A DNA stretch of 48,008 nucleotides. Origin: Fibrobacterota bacterium (lineage in GTDB: Bacteria > Fibrobacterota > Chitinivibrionia > Chitinivibrionales > Chitinispirillaceae). Shown in pieces: positions 25,211-34,560 of the stretch (position 1 is its first letter; the number at the start of each line of letters is the position of its first letter). The stretch is from NCBI GenBank assembly GCA_023459055.1, contig JAEWVR010000040.1, positions 1 to 48,008 on the forward strand, written 5' to 3'. The notes under the pieces were generated by a model that saw nothing but the letters and a program-made list of their open reading frames with translations, made no database searches and was not told the DNA's origin. A program made the translations under genes and the position numbers.

Positions 25211-26116
25211 ATGGATTTATCGGTACAAATTGGAAATAAACTACTCCCAAACCCGGTCGGGGTTGCATCCGGAACATTTGGCTATGGTAGTGAATACGAA
25301 GACTTGATTGACATATCACGACTCGGTGCAATCTATACAAAAGCAGTAACCATAAAACCCCGTCCGGGTAATGACATTCCACGAATTGTTGAGACACCAT
25401 CAGGAATAATTAATTCCATAGGACTTGCCAATGTCGGTGTTGACAAATTCATAACCACAAAAGTTCCACACCTTGCGCAACTTCCCTGTGCGATTATCGC
25501 AAATGTTGCAGGATCAACCGAGGATGAGTATGCCGAAGTCACAGAAAAGCTTGAATCAAGTGAATCACTCTGGGGATACGAAATTAACATTTCATGTCCA
25601 AATGTCAAGTGTGGCGGGATGTCCTTCGGTACCGACCCGTCACTTGTCGAGAAACTGACATCACGCCTGAGAGCACTCACCAAACGCCCTCTTATCATAA
25701 AGCTGACACCAAATGTTACTGACATTACCATAATAGCAAAAGCAGCACAAAATGGCGGTGCTGATGCAGTTTCATGTATTAATACGCTTGTCGGAATGGT
25801 CATTGACACAAGAAAAAAAGCGCCTGTCCTTCAAATGAAAACCGGTGGACTCAGCGGTCCGGCAATCAGGCCGGTTGGAGTCGCCATGACTTACCGTGTT
25901 AAGCGCGCGGTGTCAATACCTGTAATCGGAATGGGTGGCATTATGACCGCTGATGATGCAATCCAATACCTGCTCGCAGGTGCTTCGGCAGTACAGATCG
26001 GCACCGGAACATTTATTGATCCCCGGATACCTTCACAGGTTCTTGATGGCATCGTGGAATATTGCAAACGGGAGGGTTTTAAGAGTGTGAAAGCGATCAA
26101 TGAGGTACTGCAATAA
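25211..26116 (+). CDS. pyrD: Dihydroorotate dehydrogenase, class 1B catalytic subunit
   Basis: The 301-residue cytosolic FMN enzyme oxidises dihydroorotate to orotate, the fourth step of de novo pyrimidine synthesis, with PyrK passing electrons to NAD+. Signatures: NPVGVASGTFGYG (residues 14-26), NSIGLANVGVD, ISCPNVKCGG with catalytic Cys129, and the FMN-phosphate motif IPVIGMGGI followed by ASAVQIGTG. Cys at the catalytic position marks class 1 (class 2 has Ser). Length is normal. It is preceded by AGGACAG 8 bases from the ATG. Pairing with pyrK confirms the 1B type. Confidence 0.95.
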   Translation: MDLSVQIGNKLLPNPVGVASGTFGYGSEYEDLIDISRLGAIYTKAVTIKPRPGNDIPRIVETPSGIINSIGLANVGVDKFITTKVPHLAQLPCAIIANVAGSTEDEYAEVTEKLESSESLWGYEINISCPNVKCGGMSFGTDPSLVEKLTSRLRALTKRPLIIKLTPNVTDITIIAKAAQNGGADAVSCINTLVGMVIDTRKKAPVLQMKTGGLSGPAIRPVGVAMTYRVKRAVSIPVIGMGGIMTADDAIQYLLAGASAVQIGTGTFIDPRIPSQVLDGIVEYCKREGFKSVKAINEVLQ

Positions 26117-26170
26117 TCATTTAAAGTGTTTTTTACATCCTGTTTTTACGGGATTAGTGCATCGTTCAGA

Positions 26171-26596
26171 TTATGATGACATCCTTACTGACGACAAATA
26201 CTCCTGTGGAGTCTGAACCAGGATGTCTTTGAGAACATAATCAATCACATTCCGCGAAATTAGTACATCCAGATTATTTTCTCTTGCAGTAAAAAACTGG
26301 ATACCATCCTCAAAATCCTTAAACACAGAATTCAGCGACAGTTCAACTATCTTTTCGTCAACTGCAAGTATCTTTACAAGAATAGACAATTTGCGAAGGA
26401 TTGTTCTGGCTGGTTCTGCACCAGATGCTTTCCGTAAAATATAGTACAGATTCGCAAATACCAGTGATGACGTATACAGATTGATATCACCGGAATCTGA
26501 CATCGTGAAGATCTCTGATGCCGGACCATAAAAAGGTTCTCTTCTGCAAAGCAAATCAAGGATAACATCTGAATCCAGAAACACGTTGTTATTCAT
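26171..26596 (-). CDS. PIN-domain toxin (VapC-like), module 1
   Basis: A 141-residue PIN-fold ribonuclease candidate. The acidic pattern is present: NNNVFLDSDVILDLL with Asp8/Asp10 at the N-terminus, FEDGIQF in the middle, and VLISRNVIDY toward the end; these residues hold Mg2+/Mn2+ for RNA cleavage. The frame is open to 26632, but Met at 26596 begins the domain and overlaps the antitoxin end by 8 bases, the usual coupling in such modules. The pair resembles the second module at 29530-30191 in sequence (both have FEDG(I/V)Q and a (Q/C)TP(Q/A)E(Y/F)L C-terminus). Confidence 0.85.
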   Translation of the reverse strand: MNNNVFLDSDVILDLLCRREPFYGPASEIFTMSDSGDINLYTSSLVFANLYYILRKASGAEPARTILRKLSILVKILAVDEKIVELSLNSVFKDFEDGIQFFTARENNLDVLISRNVIDYVLKDILVQTPQEYLSSVRMSS

Positions 26597-26828
26597 ACTT
26601 TGCTTCCAGATATGATGCATAATCTGTTCCATTCAGATCTGATTCAGAAATCACCCCACTGAGCTCCTGTACCAGCGGCGATATCTTCTTCTGCACTGAC
26701 TTTTGAGCAACTAAAACCCGGAAATAATTTTCGACCAGCTTGGAAACACTTTGATGATTAACCTTTGCGTATTTCTTTACTTCATCAATTACCAGCTGGT
26801 CCAGTTTTAACGTAAGTTTTGTTTCCAT
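26589..26828 (-). CDS. Ribbon-helix-helix-type antitoxin (DUF6364-like), module 1
   Basis: A 79-residue protein starting METKLTLKLDQLVIDEVKKY, with the beta-strand/helix/helix pattern of ribbon-helix-helix DNA-binding antitoxins (KVNHQSVSKLVENYFR is the second helix). The acidic C-terminal tail (GTDYASYLEAKYE) is where such antitoxins bind the PIN toxin. GGAGG lies 4 bases upstream of the ATG. It likely represses its own promoter, located in the AT-rich stretch with TATACGTAT-like palindromes at about 26836-26875. Confidence 0.85.
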   Translation of the reverse strand: METKLTLKLDQLVIDEVKKYAKVNHQSVSKLVENYFRVLVAQKSVQKKISPLVQELSGVISESDLNGTDYASYLEAKYE

Positions 26829-26996
26829 ACACCCTCCATACGTATAATATACTATTTTTTATACGTATTTTAAAGCGTATTTATTTTCCTCATACTAACT
26901 ACCTGATAGATATGCAAATCCAACAATAAAATATTCTTATAACTGAATAACAAGTCAGTGTTCCCCCCGAAAAAACAGGGTAACCTTCGCACACTA

Positions 26997-27022
26997 ATAA
27001 AAAGGGGGCCTCGAAACCCCCT
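26997..27022 (-). terminator. Terminator after clpP
   Basis: AGGGGG (27003-27008) pairs with CCCCCT (27017-27022). On the minus strand the stem is followed by TTTTTAT, a standard intrinsic terminator 33 bases beyond the clpP stop. Confidence 0.8.
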
Positions 27023-27054
27023 GCAATCACGAATTACTAGTCAGGTTATTTACG

Positions 27055-27660
27055 TCATTTCCCTTTTTTCACCGAAATCACCTTATCAACAATACCATAC
27101 TTCTTCGCCTCATCGGCAGACATGAAAAAGTCGCGATCGGTATCCTCAACAATTTTCTTGAGCGGCTGACCGGTGTGATCAGCAAGCATCTGATTGAGCT
27201 TTTCCCTGAGACGAAGCATCTCTTCAGCCTGAATCTGAATATCTGATGCAGGTCCGAACATATTACCACTGATAAGCGGCTGATGAATCAGGACACGGGC
27301 ATGTTCCCAGACAGAACGCTTTCCTTTTGTACCGGCAGTCAGCAGCACCGAAGCCATACTAGCCGCCTGACCCATACACACGGTTGCAATATCCGCTTTT
27401 GCAAACTGCATTGCATCATAGATGGCAAGCCCGGATGAAATTACGCCGCCAGGACTATTGATAAAAATGGTGATATCATCAGTTCCCTGTCCGTCAAAGT
27501 ACAGAATCTTCTTTACAATTGACTCTGCGGATTCATCATTGATTTCGCCCCAAAGAAAAATCTCACGACGCTTAAGAAACTGCTCTTCAATCTCGCGCCC
27601 CGGTGCCATCATGCTTTTCATCATATCTTCTTTATCTTTTTCTTTTTTTTCGCCAGCCAT
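27055..27660 (-). CDS. clpP: ATP-dependent Clp protease proteolytic subunit
   Basis: The 201-residue serine peptidase assembles into a 14-mer chamber that degrades proteins unfolded by ClpX or ClpA. The catalytic triad is visible: Ser101 in GQAASMAS, His126 in VLIHQPL and Asp177 in DRDFFMSADEA. The signatures INSPGG (68-72) and FMSADEAKKYGIVD are also present. The N-terminal 20 residues are unusually charged and Met-rich, but length is normal. AAGGAG lies 7 bases upstream. It follows cysS after 30 bases and probably shares its transcript; a terminator follows it. Confidence 0.97.
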   Translation of the reverse strand: MAGEKKEKDKEDMMKSMMAPGREIEEQFLKRREIFLWGEINDESAESIVKKILYFDGQGTDDITIFINSPGGVISSGLAIYDAMQFAKADIATVCMGQAASMASVLLTAGTKGKRSVWEHARVLIHQPLISGNMFGPASDIQIQAEEMLRLREKLNQMLADHTGQPLKKIVEDTDRDFFMSADEAKKYGIVDKVISVKKGK

Positions 27661-27690
27661 TATTTTCTCCTTATGTATAATTAGTATTTA

Positions 27691-29190
27691 TCACGACAAT
27701 GCAGCTACAACCGCATCACAATTCGCACATACCGATGATGGAATCTGACACTCAGTTGATCCATCCGGCATATCTTTCATTATAATATTCTGTGCAGTTA
27801 ATGCATTACGAATTTCATCAGACAGTTTAAAATTTTTCTCTTTTCGCGCAGTTCTCCGGGCCTGTATCTTCGCAACAAGCACATTTTTTAACGCATCCGG
27901 TACCGGTACCGGTGAATCAAATGTAATCGCAGGCCCATCGCCACTGGTTACCAACTGCTTTGTTTCAAGTGGAGCAGCCAGCAAATCAAGACCAAGAATG
28001 TCATCCGCAGCTGCAGCACAAACCCTTCGCACCTGAGATTCAATCGATGTATCCTTGAGTAAATCCCATAACGCAGCAACTGCCCGTGGCATATTCAGGT
28101 CCTCATTTACATGCTGATAAAACGGTTCCATCAGGGTTGCTACCTTTGATACATCCACAGTTCCTGCACTTTCAGGTGGAACAGCTTTTCTCATATTGCC
28201 AAGACTTACCGCAGATGCCTTCAGACCATCCATCGTAAATGTCAAAGGACTGCGATAATGCGCAGTAAAACAAAACATTCTATAGGCAAGAGGATTTATT
28301 CCCTCATTTTTAACAGTGTCGATTGTTATAAATGTCCCGCCCGACTTGGACATCTTGACATTACCCATATTCAGAAATTCACCATGCATCCAGAAGTTCG
28401 CAAATTTTTTGCCTGTTGCAGCTTCGGTCTGAGCAATCTCATTCGTGTGATGAACCCTGATATGATCCGTACCGCCACAGTGAATATCAAGCGGCAAATC
28501 AAGATACGCAAGCGACATTGCACTGCACTCAATATGCCAACCAGGAAAACCAACGCCCCAGGGACTATCCCATTCCATCTGACGTTTCTGGTCTTTAGGC
28601 GAAAACTTCCAGAGTGCAAAGTCAGTCGGCGCACGCTTCTCCCCCATATCAACACGCTCACCTGCACGCAGACTCTCAGGCTCAAGGCGTGCAAAATCAC
28701 AATATGATGGAAATTTGACTGTATCAAAATAGATACCATCTGATGTTTTATAGGTAAACCCACGATTTTCAAGAATCGTAACCATTTCAATCATGTGTTT
28801 AATATGATCCGTTGCTTTCGGCCATACATCAGCCTCAAGAATATTCAGATCTTTAGCATTTTCCCTGAATTTTGCAGTAAAATGCTCAGCAATCTGCCAG
28901 ACAGTCTTTCCCTCACGTAAAGCACCTTTTTCCATTTTGTCATCACCGGAATCTGCATCTGATGTCAAATGGCCGACATCGGTGATATTTAAAACATGCT
29001 TCACCTTATAACCGTTGAGCGTAAGAACACGCTTAAGCACATCTTCGAAGATATAGGTTCTTAAATTGCCAATATGAGCGTAGTTATACACCGTTGGCCC
29101 GCAACAATACATGCCGGCCTGTTTTTCTTTTACTGAAAAAAACTGCTCAATACTGCGGCTTGCTGTATTATAAAGAAACAGTGGTTTCAT
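27691..29190 (-). CDS. cysS: Cysteinyl-tRNA synthetase
   Basis: The 499-residue class I synthetase charges tRNA-Cys. The HIGH-type motif is HIGN (39-42), next to Cys30, a zinc ligand, in CCGPTVYNY. The second signature KMSKSGGTF is intact, as are the zinc-site residues ECSAMS and the tRNA-binding C-terminal region (ARRTARKEKNFKLSDEIRNAL). It ends with an unusual short extension containing SSVCANCD, a CxxC pair that is not typical of the family. clpP follows after 30 bases. The two genes are flanked by related PIN toxin-antitoxin modules. Confidence 0.96.
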   Translation of the reverse strand: MKPLFLYNTASRSIEQFFSVKEKQAGMYCCGPTVYNYAHIGNLRTYIFEDVLKRVLTLNGYKVKHVLNITDVGHLTSDADSGDDKMEKGALREGKTVWQIAEHFTAKFRENAKDLNILEADVWPKATDHIKHMIEMVTILENRGFTYKTSDGIYFDTVKFPSYCDFARLEPESLRAGERVDMGEKRAPTDFALWKFSPKDQKRQMEWDSPWGVGFPGWHIECSAMSLAYLDLPLDIHCGGTDHIRVHHTNEIAQTEAATGKKFANFWMHGEFLNMGNVKMSKSGGTFITIDTVKNEGINPLAYRMFCFTAHYRSPLTFTMDGLKASAVSLGNMRKAVPPESAGTVDVSKVATLMEPFYQHVNEDLNMPRAVAALWDLLKDTSIESQVRRVCAAAADDILGLDLLAAPLETKQLVTSGDGPAITFDSPVPVPDALKNVLVAKIQARRTARKEKNFKLSDEIRNALTAQNIIMKDMPDGSTECQIPSSVCANCDAVVAALS

Positions 29191-29529
29191 GTACGTTATT
29201 CTCCTGATCCGGTATGCTGCGATTACTAATCACACGTGCTGGTTGTTGTCACACTATAGCTGCAATCATGTGAATGAGGTTTGTTCTACAAGAAAACACC
29301 TATTGACTGATCATCAAGTGAGCAGCATACCATCCTGATTCAACTGCAATTACGCACCCCGATCATCCAATGCAGCAGCACTGTGAACAAGTATGCGCAG
29401 GAAACATAGTAATATAGGTCAGGCTTGATAGGATAGTCAATAAGGTTGAAGGGGAGGGCGGAAGTGACGAGTGGCGAATAGCTAACAGCGAAAAATAAAC
29501 AACCAACAACCAGAATCAAATACCGATTG
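29191..29529. other. Intergenic stretch between cysS and PIN module 2
   Basis: About 340 bp containing the cysS promoter region and a short AGTGACGAGTGGCG motif (about 29464) related to the iterated block of the mosaic repeats. An 83-residue hydrophobic frame at 29340-29591 overlaps the toxin gene and is judged spurious. Nothing else is recognised. Confidence 0.45.
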
Positions 29530-29949
29530 CTATAACGTTTCCAAAAACTCAGCCGGGGTACAGACCGGTAGCTTTGACATCCGGTAATCATTGATATTGC
29601 GGGTGATTAGGTGTGTACATTTTTTTGATCGCAGTGCGATACTATGCTGCACACCATCCTCGAAGTCATCAAATTTGTTTCCAAGAGAATGACTGATGTC
29701 ATCCCTGGTGCAGGGAAGCACTGTCAGCAGCTCGCATAACAGTTCAATTTTTCGTGACAGATTCTCTATTCTAAAACGGTTCATGAGATAAGTGCAATTG
29801 ACTATTGTAATAGTAGAACAATATCCGCACAGCTGCTGCGATTCGCACATACTGATGATTTTCGCACTGTTGATATAGTGCTCCGGCCTTGATGCAAGCA
29901 CATCGAAGATGACATCGATATCGATAAAAACATGCAGCCTGGTTTTCAT
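29530..29949 (-). CDS. PIN-domain toxin (VapC-like), module 2
   Basis: A 139-residue PIN-fold protein (HVFIDIDVIFDVLASRPEHY; FDDFEDGVQH; HLITRNINDYR) with the acidic ligands of a metal-dependent RNase. It is clearly related to the toxin at 26171-26596. It begins inside the antitoxin stop (ATGA, 29946-29949). It carries several cysteines (CESQQLCGYC) not seen in module 1. Such toxins typically cleave tRNA or rRNA when the antitoxin is degraded; the target here is unknown. Confidence 0.85.
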   Translation of the reverse strand: MKTRLHVFIDIDVIFDVLASRPEHYINSAKIISMCESQQLCGYCSTITIVNCTYLMNRFRIENLSRKIELLCELLTVLPCTRDDISHSLGNKFDDFEDGVQHSIALRSKKCTHLITRNINDYRMSKLPVCTPAEFLETL

Positions 29950-30191
29950 AAGTATTTTTCAGCCAGCGAATCACCAAGGAGCTCTTTAACACTTTTATCG
30001 GTTATAAGTGGTCGGGCAGAAAGCAGGGATCTTGTTTTTGTTCCAAGTTCACTATCAGTAACATACTGATTATGGGTAATTTCCTGTAAATAGTTCTCGA
30101 ACATCTTTGAAATGCTCGTATGATGCACCAGTGCATATTCTTTGGCTTTCTCAATGATTTTGTCATCAATAGATAATGTTAGCTTTGACAT
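29946..30191 (-). CDS. Ribbon-helix-helix-type antitoxin (DUF6364-like), module 2
   Basis: An 81-residue protein starting MSKLTLSIDDKIIEKAKEYA, matching the RHH beta-strand and helices of the module 1 antitoxin, with helix 2 as HTSISKMFENYLQE. The acidic tail ends LLGDSLAEKYL. The frame extends to 30281, but ATG 30191 has CAGGAG 9 bases upstream and begins the domain. It overlaps the toxin start by four bases. A TATACGTA-like palindrome lies just upstream (about 30242-30270), as in module 1, and may be the autoregulatory operator. Confidence 0.85.
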   Translation of the reverse strand: MSKLTLSIDDKIIEKAKEYALVHHTSISKMFENYLQEITHNQYVTDSELGTKTRSLLSARPLITDKSVKELLGDSLAEKYL

Positions 30192-30295
30192 TTTAAAACA
30201 CTCCTGAACATACCCAATTGCTGGAAGTACCCAGCCCTCATACGTACAATATACCAAACTATACGTACAAATACAATGCATAAGTTAATGCCGCA

Positions 30296-30335
30296 TATAA
30301 AAAATGCCCGACCAGTATAAACCAGCCGGGCATTT
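30296..30335 (-). terminator. Terminator of the hydrogenase operon
   Basis: AAATGCCCG (30302-30310) pairs with CGGGCATTT (30327-30335). On the minus strand the stem runs into a T-tract (GGGCATTTTTTAT), 25 bases beyond the hydA stop. Confidence 0.85.
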
Positions 30336-30359
30336 CACTTCAACAATTAACAATCGTTC

Positions 30360-32096
30360 TTACTTTTTGTAATACTCAGTATGAAGCAAATGATGAGCCT
30401 TTTCGCTTCCGGGTTTACCGAGAAATTCTTTATACAATTTCTGAATGTATGGGTTCTCGTGAGATTTTCTTATCTCTTTTCCACTGTCAATTGCATAAAT
30501 ACCCTTCATACGCTGCTCAAGAATATCAGTTTCAGCATGGATATATGGCTGACCACCACCGTTGATACATCCACCGGGGCATGCCATAATCTCAATAACA
30601 TGGTATTTACATTCACCACTCTGAATTTTTTCAAGCAGTTTACGTGCATTTCCAAGTCCGCTGCTTACAGCAACCTTTACCTCAGTACCATCAACATCGA
30701 TTGTTGCTTCCTTGATACCATCAAGGCCACGCACTGCTGTAAAGTTTACATCTTTAAGTTCCTTATTAGTCACCCATTCATATGCAGTACGCAATGCAGC
30801 TTCGCAGACTCCACCGGTAACACCAAAGATCACTGCTGCACCAGTTGACTCCCCTAGCGGATTGTCAAAATTATCTTCCTGCATTTTAGAGATGTCAATA
30901 CCAGCTTCATTGAACATTCTCGCCATTTCGCGTGTTGTCAGTACATAATCAACATCCCGAACACCATCATGTGCAAACTCAGGTCTGCCGGCCTCATACT
31001 TCTTGGCCTGGCAAGGCATAACCGACACAACAACAAGATTCTCCGGCTTGACACCGATTTTATCTGCATAGTATGTTTTTGCAATCGCACCAAACATCTG
31101 CTGCGGTGACTTGCATGTTGATGGAATATTAACGAGATCAGGGAACTGGAACTCAAGAAAATTCACCCAGCCAGGACAGCACGATGTAAGAATCGGGAGA
31201 TTCTCGTTTTTCTTAAGGCGTTCAAGGATCTCTGTCGCTTCTTCCATAATTGTCAAGTCAGCGCCAAAGTTTGTATCAAAAACGGCATCAAAACCGATTT
31301 TCTTAAGACCGGAAACAAGCCGTCCGGTCATATCAGTACCTGGTTCCTGCCCAAACTCTTCACCGATTGCGACACGTACTGCCGGTGCAACCTGAACAAC
31401 TACCTTTTTAGTTGGGTCACTGAGTGCAGCCCAAACCTTTTTTGTAAAGCTGATACCGGTGAGCGCAGCAGTTGGACATACGTTAACACACTGACCACAC
31501 ATCACACAGTTTGTCTTGTCAAGATTTTTCATTTCAGCAGGTGCTACAACAGCCTTGAAACCTCTGCTATATCCGGAAAGTGTACCAACAGTCTGGATCT
31601 CATTACATGCAGTTTCGCATCTGCGACACATAATACATTTGTCAAGGTCACGTTTGATTGCCCCGCTGGTTGTATCAACCGGATATGTCGACATCTCGCC
31701 TTTGTAGGAAAGATGATCAATACCGAATTCACGTGCAAGCGCCTGAAGTTCACAATCCAGATTCTTTGGACATGTCAGGCAGTCAAACGGATGATCCGAC
31801 AGAAGCAGTTCGAGCACGATACGACGAGCCTGAACAACCTCGGCAGTATTTGTTTTTACCACCATGCCATCCTGAACCGGTGTGCAGCAGGCAGGCATCA
31901 TCTTTGACCGTCCGCCCATTTCAACATCAACCATGCAGACACGACATGATCCCACGTGGTGTTCCACATTAAAGCTTTCAAGGTTCATATGACAGAGTGT
32001 AGGAATATACACACCGTCAAGTTCCTTCGCAGCTTCAAGGATAGTTGCATCCTTGAATACTTCGACTGTTGTATCATTTATCGTTATTTTAGCCAT
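30360..32096 (-). CDS. hydA: [FeFe]-hydrogenase catalytic subunit (HydA/HndD type)
   Basis: The 578-residue enzyme reduces protons to H2. Domains in order: plant-type [2Fe-2S] domain (C35, C51, C54, C70), a His-Cys3 [4Fe-4S] site (H102, C106, C109, C115), two [4Fe-4S] motifs (CIMCRRCETAC; CVMCGQCVNVC), the H-cluster domain with TSCCPGW, MPCQAKK and ACPGGCINGGG, and a C-terminal small-subunit-like domain. This is the modular form that works with HydB and HydC and, in characterised systems, uses NADH and reduced ferredoxin together (electron bifurcation). It is the last gene of hydC-hydB-hydA. Cytoplasmic, oxygen-sensitive. Confidence 0.97.
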   Translation of the reverse strand: MAKITINDTTVEVFKDATILEAAKELDGVYIPTLCHMNLESFNVEHHVGSCRVCMVDVEMGGRSKMMPACCTPVQDGMVVKTNTAEVVQARRIVLELLLSDHPFDCLTCPKNLDCELQALAREFGIDHLSYKGEMSTYPVDTTSGAIKRDLDKCIMCRRCETACNEIQTVGTLSGYSRGFKAVVAPAEMKNLDKTNCVMCGQCVNVCPTAALTGISFTKKVWAALSDPTKKVVVQVAPAVRVAIGEEFGQEPGTDMTGRLVSGLKKIGFDAVFDTNFGADLTIMEEATEILERLKKNENLPILTSCCPGWVNFLEFQFPDLVNIPSTCKSPQQMFGAIAKTYYADKIGVKPENLVVVSVMPCQAKKYEAGRPEFAHDGVRDVDYVLTTREMARMFNEAGIDISKMQEDNFDNPLGESTGAAVIFGVTGGVCEAALRTAYEWVTNKELKDVNFTAVRGLDGIKEATIDVDGTEVKVAVSSGLGNARKLLEKIQSGECKYHVIEIMACPGGCINGGGQPYIHAETDILEQRMKGIYAIDSGKEIRKSHENPYIQKLYKEFLGKPGSEKAHHLLHTEYYKK

Positions 32097-32143
32097 GAAT
32101 TAATTACTCCTTATGTACCGTTTCTTTTTCTTTTGTACACCAA

Positions 32144-34033
32144 TCAGCGGATTTCAATTGCGCTGAATTTACATTTTTGATAGCAGGCACCACACTTGAT
32201 ACATTTTTCCTGATCGATAGTGTGTGGTTGTTTTACTTTACCTGTAATACAGCTTACCGGACAGTTACGGGCACATGCTGTACATCCGATACATTTATCT
32301 TCAACTATGTAATAGGACATCAGATTTTTACAAACACCGGCAGTACACTTATGATTGTTGATATGATCAAGATACTCATTGCGGAAGAATCTCATTGTCG
32401 ACAGAACAGGATTCGGTGATGTCTGTCCGAGACCGCAGAGTGATGTTTTCTTGATTGTATTGGCAAGTGCTTCAAGCTTTTCCATTGTATTAGGCTCAGC
32501 TTTACCTTCAGTAATTGATGTAAGCAGTTCATGAAGACGCTTGTTACCGACACGGCATGGTGTACACTTTCCACAGGATTCATCAAGAGTAAACTCGAGA
32601 TAGAATTTTGCCACATTGACCATACAGTCAGTTTCGTCCATAACAATCATACCACCGGAACCCATCATGGAACCGATCGCAGTAAGATTTTCGTAGGTAA
32701 TTGGAGTGTCAAGATTCTCTTTTGTGATACAACCACCTGATGGGCCACCGGTCTGTACCGATTTAAACTCTTTACCGCCGCGAATACCGCCACCGATATC
32801 ATAAATAATTTCGCGAAGTGTTGTTCCCATAGGCACTTCAACAAGACCAACGTTATTGATCTTACCGGCAAGTGCAAAGACTTTAGTTCCTTTTGATTTT
32901 TCGGTTCCGATTGAGCTATACCACTGAGCACCCTTAAGGATGATCGGTGGAATGTTTGCATAGGTTTCAACATTGTTAACACAGGTTGGTTTTTCCCATA
33001 CACCGGATTCTGCCGGGAACGGTGGTTTTGTTGTAGGTTCACCGCGTTTTCCTTCAATACTACGGATAAGTGCCGTTTCCTCGCCGCACACAAACGCACC
33101 TGCTCCGAATTTGAGTTCAATATCAAAATTAAAACCCGAACCAAGAATGTTTTTGCCAAGCATACCGATTTCGCGGGATTGAGCTATTGCAATCTGAAGA
33201 CGATGAATCGCGAGTGGATACTCTGCACGAATGTAGATATATCCCCTATCAGCACCAACTGCATATCCTGCAATAGTCATTGACTCAAGAACGCTGCATG
33301 GATCACCTTCGAGAATTGAGCGGTCCATAAACGCACCCGGATCCCCCTCGTCAGCATTACAAATAATAAACTTTTCAGGACTCTTGAACTTCTTTGCAGC
33401 TTCCCATTTAACACCGGTAGGAAAACCACCTCCGCCACGACCACGAAGTCCACTTTGCTTCATGTGGTTGATTACTGCATCACCATCCATTTCTGTCAAG
33501 CACTTTGAAAGCGCCTGGTAACCATCAGCAGCAATATACTCCATAATATTTTCAGGATTAATGATACCGCAGTTACGAAGCGCAATTCTCATTTGCTTTT
33601 TGTAAAACGGCATATCCTTGCTTTTTTCAATTTTCTGTTTCATTGATGGTTCTTCGTAGAGAAGACGCTCAACGCGTTTACCATTGACAATGTGCGAGTC
33701 AACAATTTCAGCAGCATCGGAAGGTTTCACCATAGTGTAAAACACATTATCAGGTTGTACAAGAACGATTGGACCCTTTTCGCAGAAACCAAAGCACCCT
33801 GTCTTTATTACCTGAATCTTGCTGGACAGTCCGTGCTTTGCAATTTCTGCGTTAAGATTGTCCACAATAATTGAACTGTCACTGGAAACGCAGCCGGTTC
33901 CACCACATACCAGAATTTCCCGTTCATATGTAGTGTTTTTCGCACCACCATCAACTCTGAGTCCAAGCATGCAATTATAAGCTTTGTATCTCTCGAGCAG
34001 TTCTTTAGGAGTATTAATGCGTTCTAATTTCAT
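32144..34033 (-). CDS. hydB: NAD-binding flavoprotein subunit of trimeric [FeFe]-hydrogenase (NuoF-like)
   Basis: The 629-residue subunit has an N-terminal thioredoxin-like [2Fe-2S] domain (CGGTGC near residue 43; CFGFCEKGP), a NuoF-type NAD/FMN core with GRGGGGFPTGVKW, a [4Fe-4S] site ESCGKCTPCRVG plus a later Cys, and a C-terminal pair of [4Fe-4S] motifs (CIGCTACARNC; CIKCGACYQKC). This domain order is that of HydB/HndC, which exchanges electrons with NAD(P)H and ferredoxin for the hydrogenase. The start overlaps the hydC stop by four bases. hydA follows after 47 bases. Confidence 0.96.
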   Translation of the reverse strand: MKLERINTPKELLERYKAYNCMLGLRVDGGAKNTTYEREILVCGGTGCVSSDSSIIVDNLNAEIAKHGLSSKIQVIKTGCFGFCEKGPIVLVQPDNVFYTMVKPSDAAEIVDSHIVNGKRVERLLYEEPSMKQKIEKSKDMPFYKKQMRIALRNCGIINPENIMEYIAADGYQALSKCLTEMDGDAVINHMKQSGLRGRGGGGFPTGVKWEAAKKFKSPEKFIICNADEGDPGAFMDRSILEGDPCSVLESMTIAGYAVGADRGYIYIRAEYPLAIHRLQIAIAQSREIGMLGKNILGSGFNFDIELKFGAGAFVCGEETALIRSIEGKRGEPTTKPPFPAESGVWEKPTCVNNVETYANIPPIILKGAQWYSSIGTEKSKGTKVFALAGKINNVGLVEVPMGTTLREIIYDIGGGIRGGKEFKSVQTGGPSGGCITKENLDTPITYENLTAIGSMMGSGGMIVMDETDCMVNVAKFYLEFTLDESCGKCTPCRVGNKRLHELLTSITEGKAEPNTMEKLEALANTIKKTSLCGLGQTSPNPVLSTMRFFRNEYLDHINNHKCTAGVCKNLMSYYIVEDKCIGCTACARNCPVSCITGKVKQPHTIDQEKCIKCGACYQKCKFSAIEIR

Positions 34034-34560
34034 GCTTTTACCTCACTTTTGTACTGGCTGAGTATTGTTTTTACATCAGCAACATTAAGTCTTCCATAGA
34101 CTTTTTCTCCAACGGTCACAACCGGTGCAAGACCACAGGCTCCAATGCAACGGACAATATCAATCGAGAACTCCATATCCTCTGTTACCTGACCGGCCTT
34201 GATACCAAGTTCTTTCTCGAACGCCTCCAGAATCTTATCTGCACCTTTAACAAAACAGGCAGTTCCCATGCAAACTGCAACATGGTTTTTACCCTTGGGT
34301 TCTGTTGTAAAGTAATTATAAAAACTGATTACGCCGCTGACTTCAGAGTGATGTATCGATAGACGGTTTGCAACGTGAATCTGAACCTCTTCAGGCAGGT
34401 ATCCAAAAATTGTCTGTGCCTGGTGAAGAATCCGGATGAGATCACCCTTTCTTCGATTGCTTTTTTTTTCGATACCCAGAGAATCAATGAACTTATCAAG
34501 TTCATCAAACATCGCCTTCGCAGCTCCCTGTGGCGTGCAAGATTGTGCTGTTGTGCTCAA
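34030..34560 (-). CDS. hydC: [2Fe-2S] subunit of trimeric [FeFe]-hydrogenase (NuoE-like)
   Basis: The 176-residue subunit carries a thioredoxin-like [2Fe-2S] domain with CMGTACFVKGA and, about 35 residues later, CIGACGLAPVV, as in NuoE/HndA; it relays electrons in the NADH-linked hydrogenase complex. The N-terminal half is the helical NuoE region (LIRILHQAQTIFGYLPEEVQ). The start is an unusual TTG at 34560, supported by GGAGGG 5 bases upstream. It is the first gene of the operon, and its promoter must lie in the 435-bp AT-rich stretch upstream. Confidence 0.95.
   Translation of the reverse strand: MSTTAQSCTPQGAAKAMFDELDKFIDSLGIEKKSNRRKGDLIRILHQAQTIFGYLPEEVQIHVANRLSIHHSEVSGVISFYNYFTTEPKGKNHVAVCMGTACFVKGADKILEAFEKELGIKAGQVTEDMEFSIDIVRCIGACGLAPVVTVGEKVYGRLNVADVKTILSQYKSEVKA

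Noticed and set aside
29340..29591. 83-residue hydrophobic minus-strand frame
   Set aside because: It overlaps the PIN toxin 3' end in another frame, and no ribosome site supports it.
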